A DNA stretch of 59,572 nucleotides. It comes from an uncultured Lachnospiraceae bacterium. GTDB lineage: Bacteria; Bacillota; Clostridia; Lachnospirales; Lachnospiraceae. The notes below the pieces were generated by a model, which was given only the letters and a program-made list of their open reading frames with translations, was not told where the DNA came from and ran no database searches. Positions 33,983-43,334 of this stretch are shown here, one piece after another; positions within the stretch are counted from its first letter, which is position 1; the number at the start of each line of letters is the position of its first letter. The stretch covers positions 1-59,572 of the forward strand of contig CAKQXY010000020.1 in the NCBI GenBank assembly GCA_934292725.1, read 5' to 3'. Both the position numbers and the translations under genes were made by a program.

Positions 33983-35833
33983 TTACTCCTCCGACCAGCG
34001 CATAATACTCTTTAATTCTTCTTCTGGAAGAAACGGCGCTAAATCTTCAAGCGGCGCAGAAACCATGCTGCCATCTGGCATTGGCTTTGATGCTGCCTTT
34101 GGCTCAAACTTCTGATCCATATCAACCATTACCTCGCAGATAACAGGTCCATTTATGGACAGCGCCTTCTCGATTCCCTCACCAAGAGCATCGTTGCTGT
34201 CAATGCGAATAAATGGAAAACCATATGCCGGCGCTAATTTTGCCATATCTGGGAAGCTAAGATCGCCGCTGTCTTTTCCTATACCAATAAGCGGCTTTCC
34301 AAAATAGTTGTTCTGTGTCTGACGAATTGAATGGTATCCGCCATTATTGATCAGGAAAATCTTGATCGGATACTGGTGATGAATGATCGTCTGCAGTTCC
34401 TGAAGATTCATCTGAATACTTCCGTCTCCTGTTACGCAGATGATATCCTGCTCCTTCTCACCTGTCTCCTTGCAATAGCGCTCGTTTGCGACACAAGCTC
34501 CTATTGCTGCCGGCAGATCGTAACCCATCGATGCAATAGCTGAATTTGAAATAAAACGCTGACCTTTCTTTATAACATAGCCATGACCGCCTACAACACA
34601 GGCAGAACCGTTTCCTACTACTGTAATCTGACCCTCGTTTAAGCGGCGGCTTTCTTCCTTAATAAATGCATACACATTTGCCGGACTCTTCTGCTCATAA
34701 TGCTTTGGCTGAACAACAGGATAATCTTTCTTCCATTTTTCACAAACCTGTCTCCACTCATCATCCTTAAATAATACTTCACCATCTGCAAGCTTTTCAT
34801 TTAAGCGGCTCTCAAGCTTTTCAAGAAGATCCTTTGCATCAGCCCACACCGGCATTTCTACATGAAGAGACGGCTTTTTCAATTCCTCTGCATCAATATC
34901 ATTCATAATGACAAATGCATGCTTTGCCCAAGCCGGCCAATCGTAATTAACCTGACGAATGCTTAATCGGCTTCCAACTGAAAATAGCAAATCACTGTTT
35001 TGTACGGCAAAATTTCCAGCGCGGTCACCCATATTTCCAGCACGTCCTGTATAAAGAGGATGCTCATCCTCCATCAAATCAATGCTGTTCCAGCCAGTCA
35101 CAACTGGAATGCCAAGCTTATCTGCGACACGGCGAAATACATCAAATGCTCCTGCAATACGTATTCCATTTCCGGCATTTAAAACCGGGCGCTTTGCCTG
35201 ACGAATTTTCTCTATAATAGCGTCTGCCTGCTCGTTAGTAACAGACGGAATCGCTGTCAGATTTTCTTTCGCCGGATCAAATCCTTCAAGCTTATCTGTC
35301 TCAACTGTTGCACCCTGCACATTTAACGGAATATCAAGCCAACACGGACCTGGTCTTCCAGTCTGTGCAAGATAAAGTGCTTTCTCAACAGCATAGCGAA
35401 TACGCTTTGGATCAATCACCATCTCACAATATTTTGTCATAGGCTCTACGCTCTTGCAGATATCATATTCCTGATCACCAAATGCACGAATGCCAAGGCC
35501 TGTGCTTCTTGCCGTTACGTCATAGCGTACCTGACCTGAAATAACAAGCATCGGAATAGAGTCAAGCCATCCTCCGACTACACCTGTGATTGCGTTTGTT
35601 CCGCCAGGTCCTGTTGTGACACAGACAGCTGCAATGCGGTTATGGATTCTGGCATAGCTTTCTGCTGCAATGGCACATGCCTGCTCATGGTGATTATATA
35701 CACAGTGAAGTCCTGGCTCATGACCAAGTCCATCATCAAGATGCATTGCACCGCCTCCGGTAATCATAAATACATCTGTAATTCCATTTTGAACAAGCAG
35801 TTTTGCAATATAGTTGGATACCTTCATTCTCAT
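33983..35833 (-). CDS. Thiamine-diphosphate carboligase of the acetolactate-synthase family (YerE-like)
   Basis: A 616-aa enzyme with the ALS-type fold: catalytic Glu in NHHEQACAIAAESYAR (near 50), GPGGTNAITGVVGGW, and the thiamine-binding GDGSIQMNLQELQT ending in INNGGYHSIRQTQ (near 480-515). The C-terminal DQKFEPKAASKPMPDG block is the type seen in sugar-cluster homologues rather than in branched-chain amino acid synthesis. No small regulatory subunit gene is present. YerE of Yersinia adds a two-carbon acetyl unit from pyruvate to a CDP-4-keto-3,6-dideoxyhexose. GGAGGGCTAAGTT precedes the ATG. The sugar role is inferred from context. Confidence 0.85.
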   Translation of the reverse strand: MRMKVSNYIAKLLVQNGITDVFMITGGGAMHLDDGLGHEPGLHCVYNHHEQACAIAAESYARIHNRIAAVCVTTGPGGTNAITGVVGGWLDSIPMLVISGQVRYDVTARSTGLGIRAFGDQEYDICKSVEPMTKYCEMVIDPKRIRYAVEKALYLAQTGRPGPCWLDIPLNVQGATVETDKLEGFDPAKENLTAIPSVTNEQADAIIEKIRQAKRPVLNAGNGIRIAGAFDVFRRVADKLGIPVVTGWNSIDLMEDEHPLYTGRAGNMGDRAGNFAVQNSDLLFSVGSRLSIRQVNYDWPAWAKHAFVIMNDIDAEELKKPSLHVEMPVWADAKDLLEKLESRLNEKLADGEVLFKDDEWRQVCEKWKKDYPVVQPKHYEQKSPANVYAFIKEESRRLNEGQITVVGNGSACVVGGHGYVIKKGQRFISNSAIASMGYDLPAAIGACVANERYCKETGEKEQDIICVTGDGSIQMNLQELQTIIHHQYPIKIFLINNGGYHSIRQTQNNYFGKPLIGIGKDSGDLSFPDMAKLAPAYGFPFIRIDSNDALGEGIEKALSINGPVICEVMVDMDQKFEPKAASKPMPDGSMVSAPLEDLAPFLPEEELKSIMRWSEE

Positions 35834-35836
35834 AAC

Positions 35837-37174
35837 TTAGCCCTCCAATGCTTCATGAATTACCTTTGCCATATATTCAATCTTCTCATCTGTCATACCA
35901 GGATAAACACCAACCCAGAATGTAGATGTCATAATACGGTCAGTCTGCTCTAAACCACCGACAACACGATATGCCTCTGTTCCACGAATATCATCAAAGC
36001 AAGGATGCTTTATCAGATTGCCTGAGAACAGCATACGTGTCTGAACGCCGTGTGATTCAATATAGTTCACTACCTTTGTACGATCCACGCCTTCCTTACA
36101 TGTCATTAAAAAACCAAACCAGCTCGGATTTGAATGCGCTGCTGCCTCAGGAAGAATCAGCTTATCTGCGCAGTCAGACAAAAGCTCTTTTAAATAAGCA
36201 AAGTTATGACGTCTCTTCTCCACAAAAGATGGGAACTTCTTTAACTGCGCACAGCCTACTGCTGCCTGCATATCGGTTGCCTTTAAATTATAACCAAAAT
36301 GGGAGTACACATATTTGTGGTCATATCCTAATGGAAGCTGACCATATTGCTTATCAAAACGATGACCGCAGAAATTATCACATCCCGGAGGACAAATACA
36401 ATCACGTCCCCAGTCTCTAAATGAACGCACAATTCGATGAAGCAGCGGATTGTTTGTATATACAGCACCACCCTCACCCATAGTCATATGGTGCGGCGGA
36501 TAGAAGCTTGATGTTCCTATATCACCAATTGTTCCTGTCAGCTTTTCCTTTCCATCAATCTCATAGACAGAACCAAGTGCATCACAATTATCTTCAACAA
36601 GCCATAAATTATGACGGTCACAAAATGCCTTTACTGCTTCCAAATCAAATGGGTTGCCAAGTGTATGTGCGATCATAACGGCCTTTGTCTTATCTGACAA
36701 TGCTTCTTCAAGCTTTGTGACATCAATATTGTACTGCGGAATTGTCACATCTACAAACACTGGAACTGCACCATACTGGATTACTGGTGTTACTGTTGTC
36801 GGAAAACCTGCAGCAACTGTGATTACCTCATCGCCTCTTTTTACCTGTCGCTCTCCCAAAAGTGGAGAAGTCAGCGCCATGAATGCGATCAAATTCGCTG
36901 ATGAACCTGAATTGACAAGAGAGCAAAAGCGAACACCTAAATATTTTGAAAACTCGCGCTCGAACTCATCTGTATAACGTCCTGCTGTCAGCCAAAATTC
37001 CAGTGAGCTGTCCACAAGATTTACCATCTCCTCGCTGTCATAAACACGTGACGCGTATGGAATACGGTCTCCCTCCTTAAATTCCTTCTTTGTATTATGA
37101 TATTTATCGCAATAGGCAGCTACTTGTTTTAGAATTTCTTCTCTTGCCTGTTGTTCATTCATATTTTCAAACAT
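35837..37174 (-). CDS. rfbH: CDP-4-keto-6-deoxyglucose 3-dehydrase (E1, RfbH/DdhC/AscC family)
   Basis: The 445-aa protein is an aminotransferase-fold enzyme that has the E1 hallmark: His instead of the PLP-binding Lys in YPPHHMTMGEGGAVYT (near residue 222). The [2Fe-2S] cysteines appear in CICPPGCDNFCGHRF (near 253-263). E1 uses PMP to remove the C3 hydroxyl of CDP-4-keto-6-deoxyglucose, the committing step to 3,6-dideoxyhexoses. Its usual partner, the flavin/iron-sulfur E3 reductase, is not in this window. GGAGAGGAG precedes the ATG. It lies 3 bases after the dehydratase gene. Confidence 0.94.
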   Translation of the reverse strand: MFENMNEQQAREEILKQVAAYCDKYHNTKKEFKEGDRIPYASRVYDSEEMVNLVDSSLEFWLTAGRYTDEFEREFSKYLGVRFCSLVNSGSSANLIAFMALTSPLLGERQVKRGDEVITVAAGFPTTVTPVIQYGAVPVFVDVTIPQYNIDVTKLEEALSDKTKAVMIAHTLGNPFDLEAVKAFCDRHNLWLVEDNCDALGSVYEIDGKEKLTGTIGDIGTSSFYPPHHMTMGEGGAVYTNNPLLHRIVRSFRDWGRDCICPPGCDNFCGHRFDKQYGQLPLGYDHKYVYSHFGYNLKATDMQAAVGCAQLKKFPSFVEKRRHNFAYLKELLSDCADKLILPEAAAHSNPSWFGFLMTCKEGVDRTKVVNYIESHGVQTRMLFSGNLIKHPCFDDIRGTEAYRVVGGLEQTDRIMTSTFWVGVYPGMTDEKIEYMAKVIHEALEG

Positions 37175-37177
37175 TTA

Positions 37178-38281
37178 TTACTGCTCCTCTCCATCTGTTA
37201 AAAAGCTTCTTATCTGCTCTCTCATGCAGGCATTCATTTTATCTGCAAGCTCCTTTGGCTCTGCCATATGAGTAATCAGCATATTGTAAAGCTGATACCA
37301 CTCTACACTCTTTGCTACAGCCTTTTCAATATGCCATGTCGGCTTCCAGCCAAAGACACGCTTTACTCTTGAGCAGTCCAGCTTCAAAAAGCCGGCCTCA
37401 TGAGGACCGCCGTCGCTCTTATTTTCCCACTGCATGCCTCTTCCCCAGCTCTTACAAAACAGCGTAGTTAATGTACCAGTATCCACACAATCGCAGTCAT
37501 CTGGTCCTACATTATAATAGCCGCGAATGGATGGATCCTCCCACTGTTTCTTTACAATTGTAAGATATAAAAACAAAGGCTCCAACACATGCTGATACGG
37601 GCGAATTGAATATGGATTTCTTACTGTCACAGGCTGCTTAATTACTGCGCTTCTGTAGCAGTCCGGTATAATACGGTCTGATGCAAAATCACCGCCTCCT
37701 ATAACATTGCCTGCTCTTGCAGTAGATACTGCCGTATCACTATCCGCAAAAAAAGAGCGGATGTAGCTGTGTGTAACCAGCTCCGAACAGGATTTGCTGT
37801 TTGAATATGGATCAAATCCGTCCAGCACATCCTCCTCACGGTAGCCCCACTCCCACTCTTTGTTCTCATATACTTTATCAGTTGTAACATTTAAAAATGA
37901 ACGGACACATGAAAATTGACGTGCACACTCTAATATATTGACTGTACCCATCACATTTGTCTCATATGTCTCACGCGGATTTTTGTAAGATTCGCGCACA
38001 ATTGGCTGTGCTGCCAGATGGATCACAATCTGTGGCTGCACACGCTCAAATACTTCCTTTAATAATTCAAAATCTCTAACATCGCCAATAACACTGTCCA
38101 TCTGATTTTCCAGACGACAAATTGAAAAAATGCTTGGACTTGTCGGAGGCGCTAAGGAAACACCTGTTACCTTTGCGCCTGCATCAATTAAAATTCTTGA
38201 AAGCCATGAACCCTTAAAACCGGTATGACCTGTGATCAGTATTCTCTTATCACGAAAAAATGACATTTCTGTTTTCTGCAT
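37178..38281 (-). CDS. rfbG: CDP-glucose 4,6-dehydratase
   Basis: A 367-aa extended SDR enzyme that forms CDP-4-keto-6-deoxyglucose. The cofactor motif is TGHTGFKGSWLS near residue 17, characteristic of the RfbG/DdhB family; LAAQPIVRESYKNPRETYE follows, and catalytic YSNSK is near 158. The ATG at 38279-38281 has an AAGGA site inside the end of the cytidylyltransferase gene, 3 bases away. It supplies substrate to the RfbH enzyme immediately downstream. Confidence 0.95.
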   Translation of the reverse strand: MQKTEMSFFRDKRILITGHTGFKGSWLSRILIDAGAKVTGVSLAPPTSPSIFSICRLENQMDSVIGDVRDFELLKEVFERVQPQIVIHLAAQPIVRESYKNPRETYETNVMGTVNILECARQFSCVRSFLNVTTDKVYENKEWEWGYREEDVLDGFDPYSNSKSCSELVTHSYIRSFFADSDTAVSTARAGNVIGGGDFASDRIIPDCYRSAVIKQPVTVRNPYSIRPYQHVLEPLFLYLTIVKKQWEDPSIRGYYNVGPDDCDCVDTGTLTTLFCKSWGRGMQWENKSDGGPHEAGFLKLDCSRVKRVFGWKPTWHIEKAVAKSVEWYQLYNMLITHMAEPKELADKMNACMREQIRSFLTDGEEQ

Positions 38282-38284
38282 TGT

Positions 38285-39061
38285 TTAGTCCTTCCATGTT
38301 TTCCACGGCGCCTTGCCGCTCTCCCACAGTGCCTCCAGACGATTCTTATCACGAAGTGTATCCATACAGGACCAGAAGCCCTCGTGAATATAACCCATCA
38401 TCTGACCATCTGCTGCGAGACGTTCAAATGGTTCTCTCTCCAATGGCTGATCATCTCCGTCAATATAATCAAACACGCCTGGCTCCATAACCATATAGCC
38501 AATGTTGATCATACTGCCATCCTTATCTGATTTCTCACGGAATGCTGCAATCTGTCCCTTATCATCATAATCGATTACACCAAAACGCTGTCCCACATTT
38601 GTCATGGAAATTGTAGCAAGCTTTCCATGGGAGCGGTGAAACTCGCACAGTTCCTTAATATTAATGTTTGAAACACCGTCTCCATACGTCAATAAAAATG
38701 GCTCATCTCCGACATATTTGCGGATACGCTTTACGCGGCCGCCTGTCATTGTATTTAATCCTGTATCAATAAGTGTTACCTTCCATGGCTCTGAATAATT
38801 ATCGTGAAGCTCCATAGAATTATGTGCGAGATCAATCGTAATATCAGATGTATGAAGAAAATAATTTGCAAAATATTCCTTGATCACATATTGTTTATAA
38901 CCAAGGCAGATAATAAAATCGTTGAATCCGTACTGCGAATACTCCTTCATAATATGCCACAAAATTGGCTGATCGCCAATCTCGACCATCGGCTTTGGGC
39001 GGTTTACGCTCTCTTCGCTGATTCTGGTACCGAATCCTCCTGCCAGTATTACAACCTTCAT
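38285..39061 (-). CDS. rfbF: Glucose-1-phosphate cytidylyltransferase
   Basis: A 258-aa nucleotidyltransferase that makes CDP-glucose from glucose 1-phosphate and CTP. It opens MKVVILAGGFGTRISEE with the activating RPKPMVEIG Lys, has the metal Asp in LTYGDGVSNI and ends in the family block FWSCMDTLRDKN. AAAGGCACGG precedes the ATG. It is the first gene of the glycan operon and commits the pathway to CDP-sugars. Confidence 0.96.
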   Translation of the reverse strand: MKVVILAGGFGTRISEESVNRPKPMVEIGDQPILWHIMKEYSQYGFNDFIICLGYKQYVIKEYFANYFLHTSDITIDLAHNSMELHDNYSEPWKVTLIDTGLNTMTGGRVKRIRKYVGDEPFLLTYGDGVSNINIKELCEFHRSHGKLATISMTNVGQRFGVIDYDDKGQIAAFREKSDKDGSMINIGYMVMEPGVFDYIDGDDQPLEREPFERLAADGQMMGYIHEGFWSCMDTLRDKNRLEALWESGKAPWKTWKD

Positions 39062-39170
39062 GCTATTACCGTGCCTTTCTTTTTGTTTGGATATCCTGAT
39101 TCGGTCAAAATTGCCATTTGACCCACTCTCAGTTGTACTAATAATGGACTCATTTTACCATAGTTAAAGC

Positions 39171-39198
39171 AAAAAAGCAACCGGATGATTCCGGTCGC
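39171..39198 (-). terminator. Terminator of the ABC-F gene
   Basis: GCGACCGG and CCGGTTGC (39191-39198 and 39177-39184) pair around a 6-base loop and are followed on the minus strand by six T (39171-39176). It separates the met/ABC-F unit from the glycan operon. Confidence 0.85.
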
Positions 39199-39239
39199 CC
39201 TTCGCCTTAAGGAAACGTTAAGTTTTGGGAAAATACTAA

Positions 39240-40787
39240 TTATCTGCAAAAACTGCTGCAGTCCCAGATCTGTGCTCCGAGTGCCTCGTAGAACTCACGC
39301 TCGTGGCATACCATCAGAATACTTCCTTTGTATTCTTTAAGTGCTGTAAGCAAAGAATCCTTTGCGTCAGCATCTAGGTGGTTTGTCGGCTCATCGAGGA
39401 TTAACACATTACTCTGGCGGTTCATAAGCTTGCACAGACGTACCTTTGCCTGCTCACCACCGGAGAGTACACGCACCTGGCTCTCGATGTGCTTTGTTGT
39501 CAGACCGCACTTTGCAAGTGCGCTGCGCACTTCATACTGATTCCATGACGGAAACTCCTGCCAAATTTCCTCTAGGCAGGTACGGCCATTGTCACCGCTT
39601 GTTTCCTGCTCAAAATAGCCAATTTCCAGATAATCGCCCTGATGAACAGTTCCGCTGTATGGCTTGATTAATCCTAGAAGACTCTTTAAAAGAGTAGTCT
39701 TTCCGATACCGTTTGCACCTACCATGACTATGCGGTTTCCACGCTCCATAACAAGGTCAAGCGGCTTTGTGAGCGGTCTGTCATATCCAATCTCAAGCTG
39801 CTCTGTAGTAAATAGGAAGCGGCCCGGTGCACGTCCATACAAAAAGCGAAACTCTGGCTTTGGCTTTTCTGCTGCTAATTCGATCACATCCATACGGTCA
39901 AGCTTTTTCTGACGGGACATTGCCATGTTTCTTGTTGCAACTCTTGCCTTATTTCTGGCAACGAAGTCCTTTAACTGAGCAATTTCCTGCTGCTGACGGT
40001 TGTATGCTGCCTCTATCTGTGCCTTCTGTACAGCATGAACCTCCTTGAAGTGGTCGTAATCTCCTACATAGCGGTCAAGCTTCTGGTTTTCCATGTTGTA
40101 TATTAAGTTTACAACACTATTCAAGAACGGAATATCATGAGAAATTAGGACAAAAGCATTCTCATACTCCTGCAGATAACGGCGCAGCCATTCGATGTGC
40201 TTTTCATCCAAATAGTTAGTCGGCTCGTCAAGAAGAAGGATATCCGGCTTTTCAAGAAGAAGCTTTGCGAGAAGGACTCTTGTTCTCTGACCTCCGGAAA
40301 GCTCGGTGACATCGCGCTCTAAGCCAAGTGCATCCAGCTCAAAGGCTCTTGCAACCTCCTCTACCTTTGCATCAATCATATAGAAATCGTGCATCGTCAG
40401 AAGATCCTGAATCGTCCCCATCTCTTCCATCATTACAATCAGATCATCCTCAGAAGCATCTGCCATCTCTTCACAGATCTGATTCATGCGCGCTTCCATG
40501 TCAAATAAAAAGCTGAATGCATTCTTAAGCACATCACGTATTGTCTGACCTGGTTCTAGTACAGTGTGCTGATCCAGATAGCCAACACGCACATTTTTTG
40601 CCCACTCAATTTTTCCCTCATCTGGCATCAATTTGTTTGTAATGATGCTCATGAATGTTGATTTTCCCTCTCCATTTGCACCAACAAGGCCAATATGCTC
40701 TCCTTTTAATAAACGAAATGACACATCTGTAAAAATTGCTCTGTCTCCGAATCCGTGAGATAAGTGTTCTACATTTAAAATACTCAT
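39240..40787 (-). CDS. ABC-F family ATPase (ribosome-associated type)
   Basis: A 515-aa soluble protein with two ATPase domains joined by a charged linker: Walker A GANGEGKSTFMS and GANGIGKTTLLKSLLG, signatures ELSGGQRTRVLLAKL and VLSGGEQAKVRLCKL, Walker B ILLLDEPTNYLD and LILDEPTNHLD. There are no membrane spans, so it is a translation-factor-like ABC-F protein rather than a transporter. It lies 51 bases after metH on the same strand and ends in a strong terminator. Whether it protects against antibiotics cannot be told. Confidence 0.93.
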   Translation of the reverse strand: MSILNVEHLSHGFGDRAIFTDVSFRLLKGEHIGLVGANGEGKSTFMSIITNKLMPDEGKIEWAKNVRVGYLDQHTVLEPGQTIRDVLKNAFSFLFDMEARMNQICEEMADASEDDLIVMMEEMGTIQDLLTMHDFYMIDAKVEEVARAFELDALGLERDVTELSGGQRTRVLLAKLLLEKPDILLLDEPTNYLDEKHIEWLRRYLQEYENAFVLISHDIPFLNSVVNLIYNMENQKLDRYVGDYDHFKEVHAVQKAQIEAAYNRQQQEIAQLKDFVARNKARVATRNMAMSRQKKLDRMDVIELAAEKPKPEFRFLYGRAPGRFLFTTEQLEIGYDRPLTKPLDLVMERGNRIVMVGANGIGKTTLLKSLLGLIKPYSGTVHQGDYLEIGYFEQETSGDNGRTCLEEIWQEFPSWNQYEVRSALAKCGLTTKHIESQVRVLSGGEQAKVRLCKLMNRQSNVLILDEPTNHLDADAKDSLLTALKEYKGSILMVCHEREFYEALGAQIWDCSSFCR

Positions 40788-40838
40788 ATTATCTTTCTCT
40801 ATATCCTTCTCTATATTTTCATTTTGGCGTCGTTATCT

Positions 40839-43271
40839 TTATTTTGCGCCGCCATTATTTAGCAAACTCTCTGCGTAATATACTGTCTGCATCGCATCCT
40901 TGCCATAGTAGTCTGCGCCGATCATATCTGCGTACTCCTTTGTCAATACGGCACCGCCGACAACAATCTTGCACCATGGTGCTGCTTTTCTTACCTGGCG
41001 AATAGTCTCTTCCATATTTACAACCGTGGTAGTCATGAGCGCACTTAAGCCAAGAAGCGGTGCATGTGTCTCTACTACCTTTTCTGCTACTGTCTCAGGC
41101 GGTACATCTTTTCCAAGATCGATCACATCATATCCATAGTTTTCCAGAAGAACTTTAACAATATTCTTTCCGATATCGTGGATATCTCCCTTAACTGTTG
41201 CAATTACAACAGTGCCCTTCTTTTGCTGATCGCTGCCCTTTGCCTCCATAAATTCCTTTACGGCAGCAAAACCGGCCTTTGCGGCCTCGGCACTCATCAA
41301 AAGCTGCGGCAAAAACATGGTTCCTTTCTCGAAGCCCTTTCCTACAATATCAAGTGCCGGCACAAGCTCTGTATTGATAATTTCAAGCGGCTCCTTTTCT
41401 TCAAGCATCTTCTTTGTCACCTTATAGGCTGGTTCCTTAAGACCTTTGATGATACATGTCTTTAAATCCATACCGCCAGATGTGCTTCCTGGGGCTTGCT
41501 TTTCAGATTTATCTGTTGCTGCACCTGCCTTTACTGTAGTGGATACAACCTTCATAGCAGAATACTTTTCAACATATGACATACACTGCGCATCATAGCC
41601 TCCGAGTACACGGAAGGTATCATATGCCTGCATCATAGCCTGTGAATTTGGATTTACTATTCCTGCTGAAAGACCTGCCTGCATCGCCATTGTAAAGAAT
41701 GCTGATGTGATGATCTCACGCTGCGGCAGTCCAAAGGAAATGTTTGACACGCCAAGCACAGTACGTCCGCCCTGTGCCTTTATGCGGCGCACAGTTTCAA
41801 GTGTAACATTTGCAGAATTACTGTCAGTACTCATAGTCATCGTAAGCGCATCAATTACGATATCCTTTCTTGCAATACCATAGCTCTCACCAGTCTTATA
41901 AATCTTCTCTGCAATAGCCAGACGTCCCTCAACAGTATCAGGAATACCGTCCTCATCAAGTGCTAATCCTACTACGACACCACCATATTTTTTTGCCAGT
42001 GGGAACACCTGCTTCATGATCTCCTGCTTTCCATTTACGGAGTTGATCATCGGTTTTCCGTTGTAGACACGAAGTGCCTGCTCCATTGCCTCCATATTTG
42101 TGGTATCAATCTGAAGCGGTGCATCAAGAATGCTTTGTAATTGATAAACAGTTTCCTTCATCAATTCCGGCTCATTGATCTCTGGCAGTCCAACATTAAC
42201 ATCAAGAATCTGTGCACCTGCATCTGACTGCTTTACACCCATCTCCAGAATATATTCCATGTTGCGGTCACGAAGTGCCTGCTTAAACTTTGACTTTCCG
42301 GTAGGGTTTATACGCTCACCGATTAGCATTGGCATCTTTCCAAGCTCAACTGCATGAGAATATGATGAAACAAGTGTCAGGTTCTTATCGGTAAGCGGCT
42401 TTGGCTTAGCATCTTTGCAAGCTTCCACAAGTGCCTTAATGTGCGCCGGCGTTGTTCCGCAGCATCCGCCCATAAGCCACGCGCCTTCCTCTGCAAATAT
42501 CTTCATATCCTCGGCAAACTCAGCCGGATCCACGTCAAATACGGTCTTTCCATTTTCACTTCGTGGAAGACCGGCATTAGGATTTATAATTAATGGAATT
42601 GATGCACTTTTTGCCAAGCGCTCGAAAATTGGCTTCATTTGCTTTGGTCCAAGGCCGCAGTTCATACCAAATGCATCTGCACCAAGACCCTCAAGCAATG
42701 CTGTGACTGCCTCTGGTGTCGCTCCTGTCAGCATCTTGCCATTTTCACCAAAAATAACAGTTGCCATAACAGGAAGATCACTGTTTTCCTTTGCTGCAAG
42801 CATCGCTGCCTTTAATTCATATGTATCGCTCATCGTCTCGATAAGAATAAGATCAGCTCCTGCAGCTGCTCCTGCCTTTATAGTTCTTGCAAATATCGAT
42901 ACGGCATCTTCAAAATCAAGTGTGCCAAGCGGCTTTAAAAGCTTTCCTGTAGGACCTACATCTAGTGCAACGTAGCCATCCTTACCTGTTTCCTCAACTG
43001 CCTTTTTCGCATTCTGCACACCTTTTGTTACGATTTCTTCAAGATTGTCCGGAAACTTTAACTCATTCGCACCAAATGTGTTTGCCAAAATGATGTCTGC
43101 TCCTGCGTTTAGATAATCTCGGTGCAATTCTCTTATAATATCAGGATGCTCCAGATTCCAGTTTTCAGGCAGCTCACCAGCTTCAAGCCCGCGTTCCTGC
43201 AAAAGCGTACCCATGCCGCCATCAAAAAAGACAATTCGCTTTCCCAGTTCATTTAATATATTTTTCTTCAT
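40839..43271 (-). CDS. metH: B12-dependent methionine synthase lacking the activation domain
   Basis: An 810-aa enzyme with the homocysteine-binding barrel (about 1-295, zinc Cys pair in MGGCCGTTP), the pterin-binding barrel (about 320-570, LIGERINPTGK) and the cobalamin module (about 640-810, DIHDIGKNIV with the lower-ligand His). The C-terminal SAM-dependent reactivation domain is absent and is encoded by the gene just upstream. The ATG at 43269-43271 has AGGACAGGA before it; a start eight codons earlier would overlap this site. This split form is usual in Clostridia. Confidence 0.95.
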   Translation of the reverse strand: MKKNILNELGKRIVFFDGGMGTLLQERGLEAGELPENWNLEHPDIIRELHRDYLNAGADIILANTFGANELKFPDNLEEIVTKGVQNAKKAVEETGKDGYVALDVGPTGKLLKPLGTLDFEDAVSIFARTIKAGAAAGADLILIETMSDTYELKAAMLAAKENSDLPVMATVIFGENGKMLTGATPEAVTALLEGLGADAFGMNCGLGPKQMKPIFERLAKSASIPLIINPNAGLPRSENGKTVFDVDPAEFAEDMKIFAEEGAWLMGGCCGTTPAHIKALVEACKDAKPKPLTDKNLTLVSSYSHAVELGKMPMLIGERINPTGKSKFKQALRDRNMEYILEMGVKQSDAGAQILDVNVGLPEINEPELMKETVYQLQSILDAPLQIDTTNMEAMEQALRVYNGKPMINSVNGKQEIMKQVFPLAKKYGGVVVGLALDEDGIPDTVEGRLAIAEKIYKTGESYGIARKDIVIDALTMTMSTDSNSANVTLETVRRIKAQGGRTVLGVSNISFGLPQREIITSAFFTMAMQAGLSAGIVNPNSQAMMQAYDTFRVLGGYDAQCMSYVEKYSAMKVVSTTVKAGAATDKSEKQAPGSTSGGMDLKTCIIKGLKEPAYKVTKKMLEEKEPLEIINTELVPALDIVGKGFEKGTMFLPQLLMSAEAAKAGFAAVKEFMEAKGSDQQKKGTVVIATVKGDIHDIGKNIVKVLLENYGYDVIDLGKDVPPETVAEKVVETHAPLLGLSALMTTTVVNMEETIRQVRKAAPWCKIVVGGAVLTKEYADMIGADYYGKDAMQTVYYAESLLNNGGAK

Positions 43272-43334
43272 AAATTCCTGTCCTTTCAAAAGCACAAGTT
43301 TTTTCTAACTATCCCTGTTGTTTCTGTTTGCTGC

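Noticed and set aside
33983..35833. Calling the thiamine enzyme acetolactate synthase (ilvB)
   Set aside because: No ilvN, ilvC or ilvD is nearby, and the gene is flanked on both sides by CDP-sugar enzymes within a few bases.
35971..36420. 149-codon plus-strand frame
   Set aside because: Antisense to rfbH, which has all its catalytic motifs.
42415..42975. 186-codon open frame on the plus strand
   Set aside because: It is the antisense shadow of metH; there is no ribosome site, and the composition is Ser/Ala/Pro-rich noise.
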